DNA of 6,686 bases from an uncultured Legionellales bacterium. Its GTDB lineage: Bacteria; Pseudomonadota; Gammaproteobacteria; UBA1113. Every line of letters begins with the position of its first letter. The first letter of the stretch is position 1. The stretch lies in the NCBI GenBank assembly GCA_945956945.1, contig CAMFJO010000045.1, positions 1 through 6,686 on the forward strand, in the 5' to 3' direction. The notes under the pieces were generated by a model. It was not told the DNA's origin. It searched no databases and saw nothing but the letters and a program-made list of their open reading frames with translations. Shown here piece after piece: positions 1 through 5,632 of the stretch. The position numbers and the translations under genes were made by a program.

Positions 1-561
1 GTTCGCACCTATCTCTTTGCTCACACACTCAGAAAGATATTGCTCACAATGCGCAAGGTAAGAATTCGCCAGACAATGCCCAAATTTCTTAAGAAATTCT
101 TCTTCATTGCTTATATCGGGCAAGCCCTCAGCTGACATTATAATCTCAGCAAACTGTATTCTTATGGCTTCTTCACCCGATACCATTTCTCCATCTACTT
201 CATAAGCAAAAGCATCAATGTATTGTTGTCTTATACTGCCATCTTCGTTTAAAAACAGATCCCTTATTTCTGCTAAAAGTGCCCGGCGGATCTGATTCAT
301 ATTGGGTTCAATACTATAGTCTTTGAAAGAGCCCAAGTTATTGGCTTTAATTTTCTCGACGACTTCTAAAGCTTGCTGATTCAATAAGGACCTAATTGCA
401 GGAGAGAAAAAGATCTGATGGGTTAAGGGTTGACCATGTGCATCCGTGCGAAAATCGGGATCAAAAAAACGGGAAACCATGATATCAACGTTGGAAGGTG
501 TTGCCCGTAAGTAACGTGCCGTGGCTTCTAGATGTCGCACTATTTCTCTATTCGCGGCCAT
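1..561 (-). CDS. Hypothetical protein, 3' end outside window; candidate secreted effector
   Basis: An open frame of exactly 187 codons with no stop runs from an ATG at 559-561 to the left edge of the window, so the C-terminus is missing. The start is supported by a strong ribosome binding site (GGAGGT, 571-576) nine bases upstream. The product begins MAANREIVRHLEATARYLRA, is mostly charged and amphipathic in pattern, and looks soluble: there is no signal peptide and no membrane segment. It contains a short aromatic/acidic stretch FFDPDF at residues 32-37, a long likely helical region around residues 58-105, and an acidic stretch EEEF at 153-156. I recognise no family. It is transcribed away from the gene at 911, and a very good PmrA-like box lies upstream of it on its own strand. 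In Legionella and Coxiella such boxes mark Dot/Icm secretion genes and effectors, so an effector role is plausible but only inferred from the promoter. That it is a real gene is well supported; its function is unknown. Confidence 0.8.
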   Translation of the reverse strand, partial: MAANREIVRHLEATARYLRATPSNVDIMVSRFFDPDFRTDAHGQPLTHQIFFSPAIRSLLNQQALEVVEKIKANNLGSFKDYSIEPNMNQIRRALLAEIRDLFLNEDGSIRQQYIDAFAYEVDGEMVSGEEAIRIQFAEIIMSAEGLPDISNEEEFLKKFGHCLANSYLAHCEQYLSECVSKEIGAN

Positions 562-570
562 AAAATACAC

Positions 571-576
571 ACCTCC
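571..576 (-). promoter_or_regulatory. Ribosome binding site of the leftward gene
   Basis: On the minus strand GGAGGT lies nine bases before the ATG at 559-561. It is the strongest Shine-Dalgarno match in this accessory region. It fixes the start codon, because the only other in-frame candidate nearby, a GTG at 568-570, directly abuts the site and would be too close. Confidence 0.8.
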
Positions 577-620
577 ACTTGTTTTTTCTATTATTTCGAG
601 ATTAACCTTTCTCTATCTGT

Positions 621-635
621 CAGTATAAAATACTG
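621..635. promoter_or_regulatory. Perfect short inverted repeat in the leader of the leftward gene
   Basis: CAGTAT and ATACTG form perfect 6-base arms around a 3-base AAA spacer. The site is about 60 bases upstream of the ATG at 561 and downstream of both proposed leftward promoters, so it would lie in the 5' untranslated leader. It could be an operator or a very small RNA hairpin. Such a short dyad can also occur by chance in AT-rich DNA. Confidence 0.3.
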
Positions 636-673
636 CTTGTCGTTTCTTAGCACTATCTGGTTCAAATCGCAGT

Positions 674-702
674 AATGTATATTTAAATAGCGCCCTAGTC
701 AA
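674..702 (-). promoter_or_regulatory. Possible sigma70 promoter for the leftward gene
   Basis: On the minus strand TTGACT (697-702, five of six consensus bases) is followed after 17 bases by TACATT (674-679, four of six). It would start transcription about 105 bases before the ATG at 561. It lies just downstream of the PmrA-like promoter on the same strand. It may be a second constitutive start or an alternative to that promoter. Confidence 0.35.
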
Positions 703-703
703 C

Positions 704-736
704 ATATTAGCAAACCAAAATTAAGGAAATATTAAG
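704..736 (-). promoter_or_regulatory. PmrA-like box and -10 element facing the leftward gene
   Basis: Read on the minus strand, 736 to 720 is CTTAATATTTCCTTAAT: two CTTAAT half-sites with starts 11 bases apart, one helical turn. Ten bases further is TAATAT (704-709), a -10-like hexamer matching four of six positions. The PmrA sites known from enteric bacteria are YTTAAK-N5-YTTAAK direct repeats, and the Legionella/Coxiella site contains CTTAATATT-type half-sites. The first half-site here continues as CTTAATATT. The box replaces the -35, as expected for an activator-dependent promoter. The predicted leader is about 135 bases. That the regulator is PmrA is inferred; the repeat itself is plain in the sequence. 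Confidence 0.6.
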
Positions 737-807
737 TATGGAGAGGTATAGCCCAATTATTTTGACCTTTTTTTTATCATGAAAATGGCGGCGTAGTTTT
801 TCATAAT

Positions 808-830
808 ATGACTATTTCAAATACAGTCAT
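808..830. promoter_or_regulatory. Inverted repeat abutting the rightward PmrA-like box
   Basis: ATGACT (808-813) and AGTCAT (825-830) are perfect 6-base arms around an 11-base AT-rich spacer, with arm starts 17 bases apart. The right arm overlaps the first half-site of the PmrA-like box by two bases. The position, directly upstream of an activator site, suits a second regulator. No known operator is recognised. Confidence 0.3.
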
Positions 831-861
831 TAAGATTACCTTAAGATTTGAGCGGTACAAT
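829..861 (+). promoter_or_regulatory. PmrA-like box and -10 element facing the rightward gene
   Basis: ATTAAG (829-834) and CTTAAG (840-845) start 11 bases apart, and the 8-mer TTAAGATT repeats exactly at 830-837 and 841-848. Ten bases after the second half-site is TACAAT (856-861), a five-of-six match to the -10 consensus. No -35 hexamer of quality is present, so an activator is expected. The geometry (11-base period, 10-base gap to the -10) is identical to the box facing the other way at 704-736. The first half-site has A where PmrA sites usually have C or T. TTAA is palindromic, so the box could also be read leftward, but the strong -10 is on the rightward side. Transcription would start roughly 40-45 bases before the ATG at 911. 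Confidence 0.55.
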
Positions 862-910
862 AGGTAACAGAACCACTAAAAAATAAATACAAGAGCACGA
901 AAGTAATACA

Positions 911-1750
911 ATGTACCCCACCCATACGGAGCTAATAGAATTTCTCCACCTGTTAGGCTATCCCAATTATAAAGACGGCATTTGCTTTGGTATCAGCGCC
1001 ATGACTCTATCGCCTATTTTAATTTCTTCGACTGAAATCGCCAATGAACGATTTAAAAAGATAAAAAGTACTTTAGAGGGGTATAAACAAATAGTCCTTG
1101 ATTATATTAGTGAAGATCGGACACCTTGTTCCTTAAGTCATTATCTGGATATTACCCTAGAGATAGACGAAAAAATAGATATTCTAGCTTATTGTGCGGG
1201 AGTCGCTATTTATTTTTTTCCTAATGACTATAAAGATTGCTTTCCCAAAGATATATCACTATCTCAGGATGTATTATTAGTAAATGTCCTTATGCAATCG
1301 ATAGAGATGGAAAAAAAAGGCGGACTAGCTTATGCCGGAAGCGCTATAGGCTATTATAGTATTAAGCTGAAAGAATCGAATACCAGAGACCATTTTCTGA
1401 CTTGGAAATACACTTTACATAAGATGGAACTCGATGTTTCGATAGCCTGTATCCTGCTCAGCAAAAAGCATGCCATCCCTATCAGTTATTGTGCGGCAAA
1501 AAAGCAGTGGTGTTATTGTATCATTAATAACGGAAATTTACAGTATATTTATACCAATGACGCAGAAGAAATAATCCATTTTATAGAAACAGAATTTTTT
1601 AAAGAAATTGAGACAGGCCTGGTTATTGCAACACAAATCTATTGTTTCAACAAAGATAAGGAAAAAGTAATCACGTTTAAAGAGTCTTATCAAAGTGAAT
1701 TGTGCATAAATGGCCTGGCAAATATGTCACGCAAAGATGACAATGGATAG
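911..1750 (+). CDS. Hypothetical protein, possible papain-like cysteine protease domain; ends at an in-frame TAG
   Basis: The ATG at 911 is the first start after an in-frame TAA (884-886). The ribosome binding site is weak. The 279-residue product looks soluble, with no signal peptide. Near the N-terminus it has GICFGISAM (residues 23-31, Cys25), and later KHAIPISY (His187) followed by IINNGN (Asn206/207). A G-x-C-x-G motif early, then a HA-hydrophobic motif, then Asp or Asn about 15-20 residues later, is the order seen in papain-like (clan CA) cysteine proteases, including YopT-like effectors and several Legionella proteins. This is motif reading by eye, not a database match. The frame continues past the TAG at 1748-1750 for another 153 codons, so this piece may be the N-terminal two thirds of a 432-residue protein. 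Codon use is AT-rich, unlike the dcw genes. The PmrA-like promoter suggests a Dot/Icm substrate. It is a confident gene with a tentative function. Confidence 0.75.
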   Translation: MYPTHTELIEFLHLLGYPNYKDGICFGISAMTLSPILISSTEIANERFKKIKSTLEGYKQIVLDYISEDRTPCSLSHYLDITLEIDEKIDILAYCAGVAIYFFPNDYKDCFPKDISLSQDVLLVNVLMQSIEMEKKGGLAYAGSAIGYYSIKLKESNTRDHFLTWKYTLHKMELDVSIACILLSKKHAIPISYCAAKKQWCYCIINNGNLQYIYTNDAEEIIHFIETEFFKEIETGLVIATQIYCFNKDKEKVITFKESYQSELCINGLANMSRKDDNG

Positions 1751-1756
1751 GCAGTT

Positions 1757-2212
1757 TTGGACTATGTTATTGCTTTTGAAGAGAAAGGCATTATAAAACA
1801 TCTGTTGAATCAATCTATTTCAAAATTAATTTCCTCCTTAAACTATTTTTTTGAAAAACAGTTCTTTAACCCGGATTTTAAACTTCCTTCTTATATCTTA
1901 AGCGACTTTAATGATAGATTAACCACAACAAAAATATCACCTGAATATAAAATTTTCTTTTTAAAATTGTATATCATTGTACGTGAAGATGAATTTAGAA
2001 AGAATAATCGACAAGAATATAATAGTCCTTTGGCACAATTTTTTCAGCCGCATGGGGGTAATGCTCGAGCCAAACTGAATGCTGCCAAAGCTCTATTGAA
2101 TGACGAACCGAACTTGAGAAAACGATCCGCCTTACAATTCGGGCGTCTAGGTAAGATAGCAGCATTATTTCTAAATGAGAGTAAAGTCAATTCATCAAAA
2201 TTAGCAATTTAA
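1757..2212 (+). CDS. Downstream part of the same reading frame after an amber codon; hypothetical, probably not an independent gene
   Basis: This frame is in phase with the gene ending at 1750, separated only by one TAG and two sense codons. It contains no ATG; the nearest usable start is a TTG at 1757-1759, with no convincing ribosome binding site. Read from there it gives 151 residues: an N-terminal half rich in hydrophobic and aromatic residues (VIAFEEKGIIKHLL; LNYFFEKQFF; IFFLKLYIIV), then a basic, helix-prone C-terminal part with GGNARAKLNAAKALLN (residues 100-115) and RKRSALQFGRLGKIAALFL (121-139). No membrane segment is clear and I recognise no family. The most likely reading is the C-terminal domain of a gene broken by a nonsense mutation. 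Amber readthrough, a TTG-started second protein or a sequencing error are the alternatives. It ends 11 bases from the convergent murB. Confidence 0.45.
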   Translation: MDYVIAFEEKGIIKHLLNQSISKLISSLNYFFEKQFFNPDFKLPSYILSDFNDRLTTTKISPEYKIFFLKLYIIVREDEFRKNNRQEYNSPLAQFFQPHGGNARAKLNAAKALLNDEPNLRKRSALQFGRLGKIAALFLNESKVNSSKLAI

Positions 2213-2223
2213 TCAGGCGCTAT

Positions 2224-3105
2224 TTACTCACCCACAATATGCACTTCCGGCTGCAGCTGCACTCCGTGCAAACGCAACACTTCAGCCTGCACATGGGCCA
2301 TCAGTAATTCTATGTCCCGAGCCGTGGCCGTACCGGTATTGATGATAAAATTGGCGTGTTTAGGAGACACTTCAGCACCGCCGATACTAAAGCCTTTTAA
2401 TCCAGAAGCCTCTATTAATCTCCCCGAAAAATCTCCGGGTGGGTTTCTAAACACAGAACCGCAACAGGCTTTACCCGTCGGTTGAGAATTGGCGCGTTTA
2501 TCCAGCAATTCTTTAATGGTTGCCAAAGCTACTTCTTTATTACCGCGCACAAATTTGAAATGAGCCGCAATAAACCATTCTTCAGCAGGTCTCGTGACTT
2601 CTCTATAAGCGATGGTATATTCTTGCGGTGTACGTATACGGATATTTCCCTCTCTATCGATGACTTCTACCGCCACCACCTGCTCCCAGGTTTGACGTCC
2701 AAAACAACCTGCATTCATCGCCAAAGCACCACCAATGGTACCCGGAATGCCCGCCAAAAACTCACCATGTTCATAGCCTGCGCGCGCCGAAAAACGCGCC
2801 ACCTGAGCACAGGATACGCCCGCTTCAGCACGAATAATATCGTCTTCCAATTCGGCCAATTGTTTCAAATGTCCTTGCGTAATGATAACGGTGCCCTTAA
2901 TCCCTTTATCCCGAATCAAGGTGTTACTCCCCAGACCTAACCACAATAAAGGTTCATCTTTAGGACAGGTTTTCAGAAATGCGGCCAGATCTTCTTTATC
3001 CGCTGGAAAATAGCAGCGCTTGGCCAAGCCGCCAACTCGCCAGGTAGTCCATTCGGATAAGTTCACGTTTTCTTGTAATTGACCCCTTAAGGTATTTTCT
3101 GTCAT
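2224..3105 (-). CDS. murB: UDP-N-acetylenolpyruvoylglucosamine reductase (MurB), short form
   Basis: MurB uses NADPH and FAD to reduce UDP-GlcNAc-enolpyruvate to UDP-MurNAc in the cytoplasm, the second committed step of peptidoglycan precursor synthesis. The 293-residue product has the N-terminal FAD-binding domain with GLGSN (57-61) and GIPGTIGGALAMNAG (119-133), a YR pair (167-168) matching the catalytic Arg region, CGSVFRNP (215-222) with the proton-donating Ser217, SGLKGFSIGGAEVSPKHANFI near 234-254, and a C-terminal PEV with Glu287 as the likely catalytic Glu. The length and the GSVFRNP motif fit the shorter type II MurB, not the 342-residue E. coli type I with its extra loop. The ATG is nine bases after the murC stop, with a weak GAGAG ribosome binding site, so it is translated from the same transcript. 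It is the last dcw gene here; no ddlB or ftsQ follows. Confidence 0.96.
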   Translation of the reverse strand: MTENTLRGQLQENVNLSEWTTWRVGGLAKRCYFPADKEDLAAFLKTCPKDEPLLWLGLGSNTLIRDKGIKGTVIITQGHLKQLAELEDDIIRAEAGVSCAQVARFSARAGYEHGEFLAGIPGTIGGALAMNAGCFGRQTWEQVVAVEVIDREGNIRIRTPQEYTIAYREVTRPAEEWFIAAHFKFVRGNKEVALATIKELLDKRANSQPTGKACCGSVFRNPPGDFSGRLIEASGLKGFSIGGAEVSPKHANFIINTGTATARDIELLMAHVQAEVLRLHGVQLQPEVHIVGE

Positions 3106-3114
3106 TTTTACTCT

Positions 3115-4545
3115 CTACTGTTCCAACAACATCTTCGGTACGCTACCAATACTGCCTGCCCCTTGCGTCAACAATACATCATCGTGCTGTAACACACGAC
3201 TCAACAATTCCGGCAATTTGGCAATTTCGCCTACTAAAATAGGTTCTACCTGACCGCGCTCACGAATAGCCCGGCACAAAGCACGGCTATCGGCTCCCGC
3301 TATCGGCTCTTCACCGGCCGCATACACATCCAGCAATAATAGCACATCTACAGTGGATAAAACGGCCGCAAAATCGTCTAATAAATCGCGCGTACGGGTG
3401 TAGCGATGGGGTTGATAGGCTAATACCAAACGTCTTTCAGGCCAGGCGGCGCGCGCTGCGGCCAAAGTAGCCGCTACTTCACGAGGGTGATGGCCATAAT
3501 CATCCACCACCAAAACACTTAACTCTTTTTTAGGTTTGTATTCTCCATAAATCTGGAAACGCCGTCCTATGCCCTGAAATTCAGCTAAAGCACGCGTTAA
3601 GCTGGCATCGTCAATATTCAATATTTCCGCCAGGGCAACAATAGACAAGGCATTTAATACATTGTGCTTACCCGCCAAATTCAAACGTATTGGCAAAGTT
3701 TTTTGCTTGCCTTTACGCACCACATCAAATTCGGTTTGCACACCGTGCTGCACAATATTAATAGCACGAATGTGCGCATCACTTTCTATGCCATAGGTCA
3801 CCATACGACGCGATATTTGTGACAGCAATTGCTGAATGACCGGATCGTCTAAGCACAAAATAGCCGCACCATAAAAAGGCAAATGGTGTATAAATTGCAG
3901 GAAGGTTTGTTGCAAGCGTTGAAAATCGCCATTATAAGTCGACATGTGATCTTCATCAATATTCGTCACAATAGCCACAATAGGCGTTAATAATAAAAAG
4001 GAAGCATCAGATTCATCGGCTTCCACCACAAAGAATTGTCCTTTACCCAAACGGGCATTGGCACCCGCGCTGTTTAATAAACCGCCGATCACAAAAGTTG
4101 GATCTAAACCCGCTTCAGCTAACACACTAGCCGCTAAACTGGTCGTCGTCGTTTTACCATGCGTTCCCGCAATGGCAATGCCATGGTGAAAGCGCATGAG
4201 TTCAGCGAGCATTTGCGCTCGCATCACCACCGGAATATGGTGTTGTTGCGCATACATAACTTCTACATTATTATCACTGACCGCACTGGATCGCACCACC
4301 ACTTCTGCACCCTCTACATACCGCGCATCATGGCCTTTGTAAATGGTTAGCCCTAATTTCTTAAGACGTTCTGTCATGGCATTCTCAGTACTATCTGAAC
4401 CACTGACTGCGAAACCTTGGTTGTGTAATACTTCAGCGATACCGCCCATGCCCGCACCGCCAATACCAATTAAATGAATACGACGCAGGCTTAATCGCAT
4501 ACCAACTTGCTGCGCGTAGTGTAACGTGGGATTGTTATTTTGCAC
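3115..4545 (-). CDS. murC: UDP-N-acetylmuramate--L-alanine ligase (MurC), GTG start
   Basis: MurC attaches L-Ala to UDP-MurNAc with ATP, the first peptide-stem step of peptidoglycan synthesis in the cytoplasm. The 476 residues cover the whole Mur ligase: an N-terminal UDP-binding Rossmann domain with [14 protein letters not shown] (27-40), the ATP loop GTHGKTTTT (127-135), ADESDASFL (176-184), NIDEDH (195-200), HNVLNAL (294-300), then the C-terminal domain with [10 protein letters not shown] (348-357), [11 protein letters not shown] (378-388), DVYAAGEEP (406-414) and GAGSIG (462-467). The length is close to the 491 residues of E. coli MurC. The start is GTG, not ATG, at 4543-4545, inside the end of murG, with AGGAG (4552-4556) six bases upstream. 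The next in-frame ATG (residue 16) would still keep the Rossmann motif but lacks that site. The 11-base overlap with murG suggests translational coupling. Confidence 0.97.
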   Translation of the reverse strand: MQNNNPTLHYAQQVGMRLSLRRIHLIGIGGAGMGGIAEVLHNQGFAVSGSDSTENAMTERLKKLGLTIYKGHDARYVEGAEVVVRSSAVSDNNVEVMYAQQHHIPVVMRAQMLAELMRFHHGIAIAGTHGKTTTTSLAASVLAEAGLDPTFVIGGLLNSAGANARLGKGQFFVVEADESDASFLLLTPIVAIVTNIDEDHMSTYNGDFQRLQQTFLQFIHHLPFYGAAILCLDDPVIQQLLSQISRRMVTYGIESDAHIRAINIVQHGVQTEFDVVRKGKQKTLPIRLNLAGKHNVLNALSIVALAEILNIDDASLTRALAEFQGIGRRFQIYGEYKPKKELSVLVVDDYGHHPREVAATLAAARAAWPERRLVLAYQPHRYTRTRDLLDDFAAVLSTVDVLLLLDVYAAGEEPIAGADSRALCRAIRERGQVEPILVGEIAKLPELLSRVLQHDDVLLTQGAGSIGSVPKMLLEQ

Positions 4546-5617
4546 CTAAAACTCCTAAACATTCTGTGACTATTGTTTGTGTGGCATCTTTACGACCCAC
4601 ACCATACGCCGCTTCAGCCATCGCTAATAAGGATTTGCGCTCAGAAAATTTCAGCGCTAAATCGTTTTCTAAATAGGTGACTGTCAAATTCCTCTGCGGG
4701 ATAACCTGTGCTGCACCCACATGTGCCAAATACGCGGCATTGCGAGTTTGGTGATCGTCGACGGCTTGTGGGTAAGGAATTAAAATACTCGCTAAACCAA
4801 CCGCCGCCAATTCGCTGACCGTCGCGGCGCCCGATCGCGCAATGACCAAATCAGCCCAATCATAGGCACCTGCCATATCCTCTATAAAAGGCATCACTTC
4901 TACATTAGGAATGTCACGGTATTCCGCCAGCACGGTAGCATAATGGTTCTTGCCACATTGATGACGCACCATGATAGAGCCATGATTTAATGCTGATTTT
5001 AAAGCATGTGGCACAATATCATTCAAGGCTTTAGCGCCCTGACTACCACCCATCACCAGAATACGAATAGGCCCCGTTCGATGCGCGAAACGCTTTTTAG
5101 GTGGCGCCAATTCCACTAAGGATTGGCGCAAGGGATTTCCGGCCACAATGGCTTTAGAGGTATGAAAAACGCCCGGAAAAGCCGCAAAGATTTTTTGAGA
5201 CATTCTCGCCAAGATACGATTGGTGTATCCCGGTACAGCATTTTGTTCTTGAATACATAAAGGTATGCGCCTAAAAAAAGCGGCCATGCCGCCTGGACCA
5301 CTGGCATAACCGCCAAAGCCTAGCACCAAATCAGGTTGCCATTGTCCCAAATGATGGTTTGCCTGCCGCCAAGCGCGCAACAATTGCCAGGGGGCTGTAA
5401 ATAAACGTTTTAAACCCTTGCCTCGTAAGCCATTCACCTGAATCGGTAATAAAGGCATTTCAGCTTTGGCTGCTATATCCGCTTCCATACCTTCAGCACG
5501 CCCTAACCACGCCACCTCCACACCCCGGCCCTTTAGCGCTTCTGCTACGGCTAAGGCGGGGAATATGTGTCCACCGGTACCACCGGCCATGATTAAAACT
5601 TTTTTTTCTTGGATCAT
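4535..5617 (-). CDS. murG: Undecaprenyldiphospho-muramoylpentapeptide beta-N-acetylglucosaminyltransferase (MurG)
   Basis: MurG transfers GlcNAc from UDP-GlcNAc to lipid I, giving lipid II on the cytoplasmic face of the inner membrane. The 360-residue product is full length (E. coli MurG is 355). The GT-B fold is shown by the N-terminal glycine loop [16 protein letters not shown] (10-25), with the likely key His17, the second loop FGGYASGP (101-108), EQNAVPG (124-130), then the C-terminal UDP-GlcNAc domain with GGSQGA (190-195), [11 protein letters not shown] (260-270, Glu269 contacting the sugar-nucleotide) and [14 protein letters not shown] (281-294). The ATG lies 15 bases after the ftsW stop with a modest AGGG (5628-5631) ten bases upstream. 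The 3' end overlaps murC by 11 bases. No anomaly is seen. Confidence 0.97.
   Translation of the reverse strand: MIQEKKVLIMAGGTGGHIFPALAVAEALKGRGVEVAWLGRAEGMEADIAAKAEMPLLPIQVNGLRGKGLKRLFTAPWQLLRAWRQANHHLGQWQPDLVLGFGGYASGPGGMAAFFRRIPLCIQEQNAVPGYTNRILARMSQKIFAAFPGVFHTSKAIVAGNPLRQSLVELAPPKKRFAHRTGPIRILVMGGSQGAKALNDIVPHALKSALNHGSIMVRHQCGKNHYATVLAEYRDIPNVEVMPFIEDMAGAYDWADLVIARSGAATVSELAAVGLASILIPYPQAVDDHQTRNAAYLAHVGAAQVIPQRNLTVTYLENDLALKFSERKSLLAMAEAAYGVGRKDATQTIVTECLGVLGAK
4552..4556 (-). promoter_or_regulatory. Ribosome binding site deciding the GTG start of murC
   Basis: AGGAG on the minus strand, inside the 3' end of murG, lies six bases before the GTG at 4543-4545. This supports the GTG as the murC start over the later ATG at codon 16. 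Confidence 0.65.
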
Positions 5618-5632
5618 TTAGCCATTACCCTA

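Larger units (their letters stand above)
562..910. other. 349-bp divergent control region between two accessory genes
   Basis: No convincing gene lies here. The region separates two divergently transcribed genes and is AT-rich. It contains, from left to right: a ribosome binding site for the leftward gene; a perfect 6+6 dyad (621-635); a sigma70-like promoter facing left (674-702); a PmrA-like box with its -10 facing left (704-736); an 8-base T run (768-775) without a convincing hairpin; a second dyad (808-830); and a second PmrA-like box with its -10 facing right (829-861). About 49 bases of A-rich leader precede the ATG at 911. The layout is that of a shared intergenic region controlling two genes in parallel. 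Confidence 0.75.

Noticed and set aside
762..767. TTGACC on the plus strand as a -35 element for the rightward gene.
   Set aside because: No -10-like hexamer lies 16-18 bases downstream; the PmrA-like box with TACAAT is the better candidate.
744..775. AGGT...ACCT followed by an 8-base T run, resembling a terminator.
   Set aside because: The stem is only four base pairs with a 17-base loop and there is no gene to terminate; more likely AT-rich promoter-region DNA.
1743..1793. ATG at 1743 as the start of a second gene overlapping the end of the first.
   Set aside because: It is in a different phase from the downstream open frame and stops after about 16 codons, so it cannot start the 1757-2212 coding stretch.
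2482..2940. Plus-strand 152-codon open frame opposite murB.
   Set aside because: It lies entirely inside a well-supported conserved gene on the other strand and its translation has no recognisable features; it is a shadow frame.
4159..4350. Plus-strand 63-codon open frame opposite murC.
   Set aside because: It is short, His-rich by virtue of the opposite-strand codons, and lies inside murC; a shadow frame.
5116..5316. Minus-strand 66-codon frame inside murG in another phase.
   Set aside because: It lies wholly within the conserved murG coding region; an out-of-phase shadow.
5614..5625. A three-codon minus-strand frame (ATG GCT AAA TGA) whose stop overlaps the murG ATG as ATGA.
   Set aside because: The AGGG ribosome binding site is only two bases from its ATG but ten from the murG ATG, and such tiny frames arise easily by chance.
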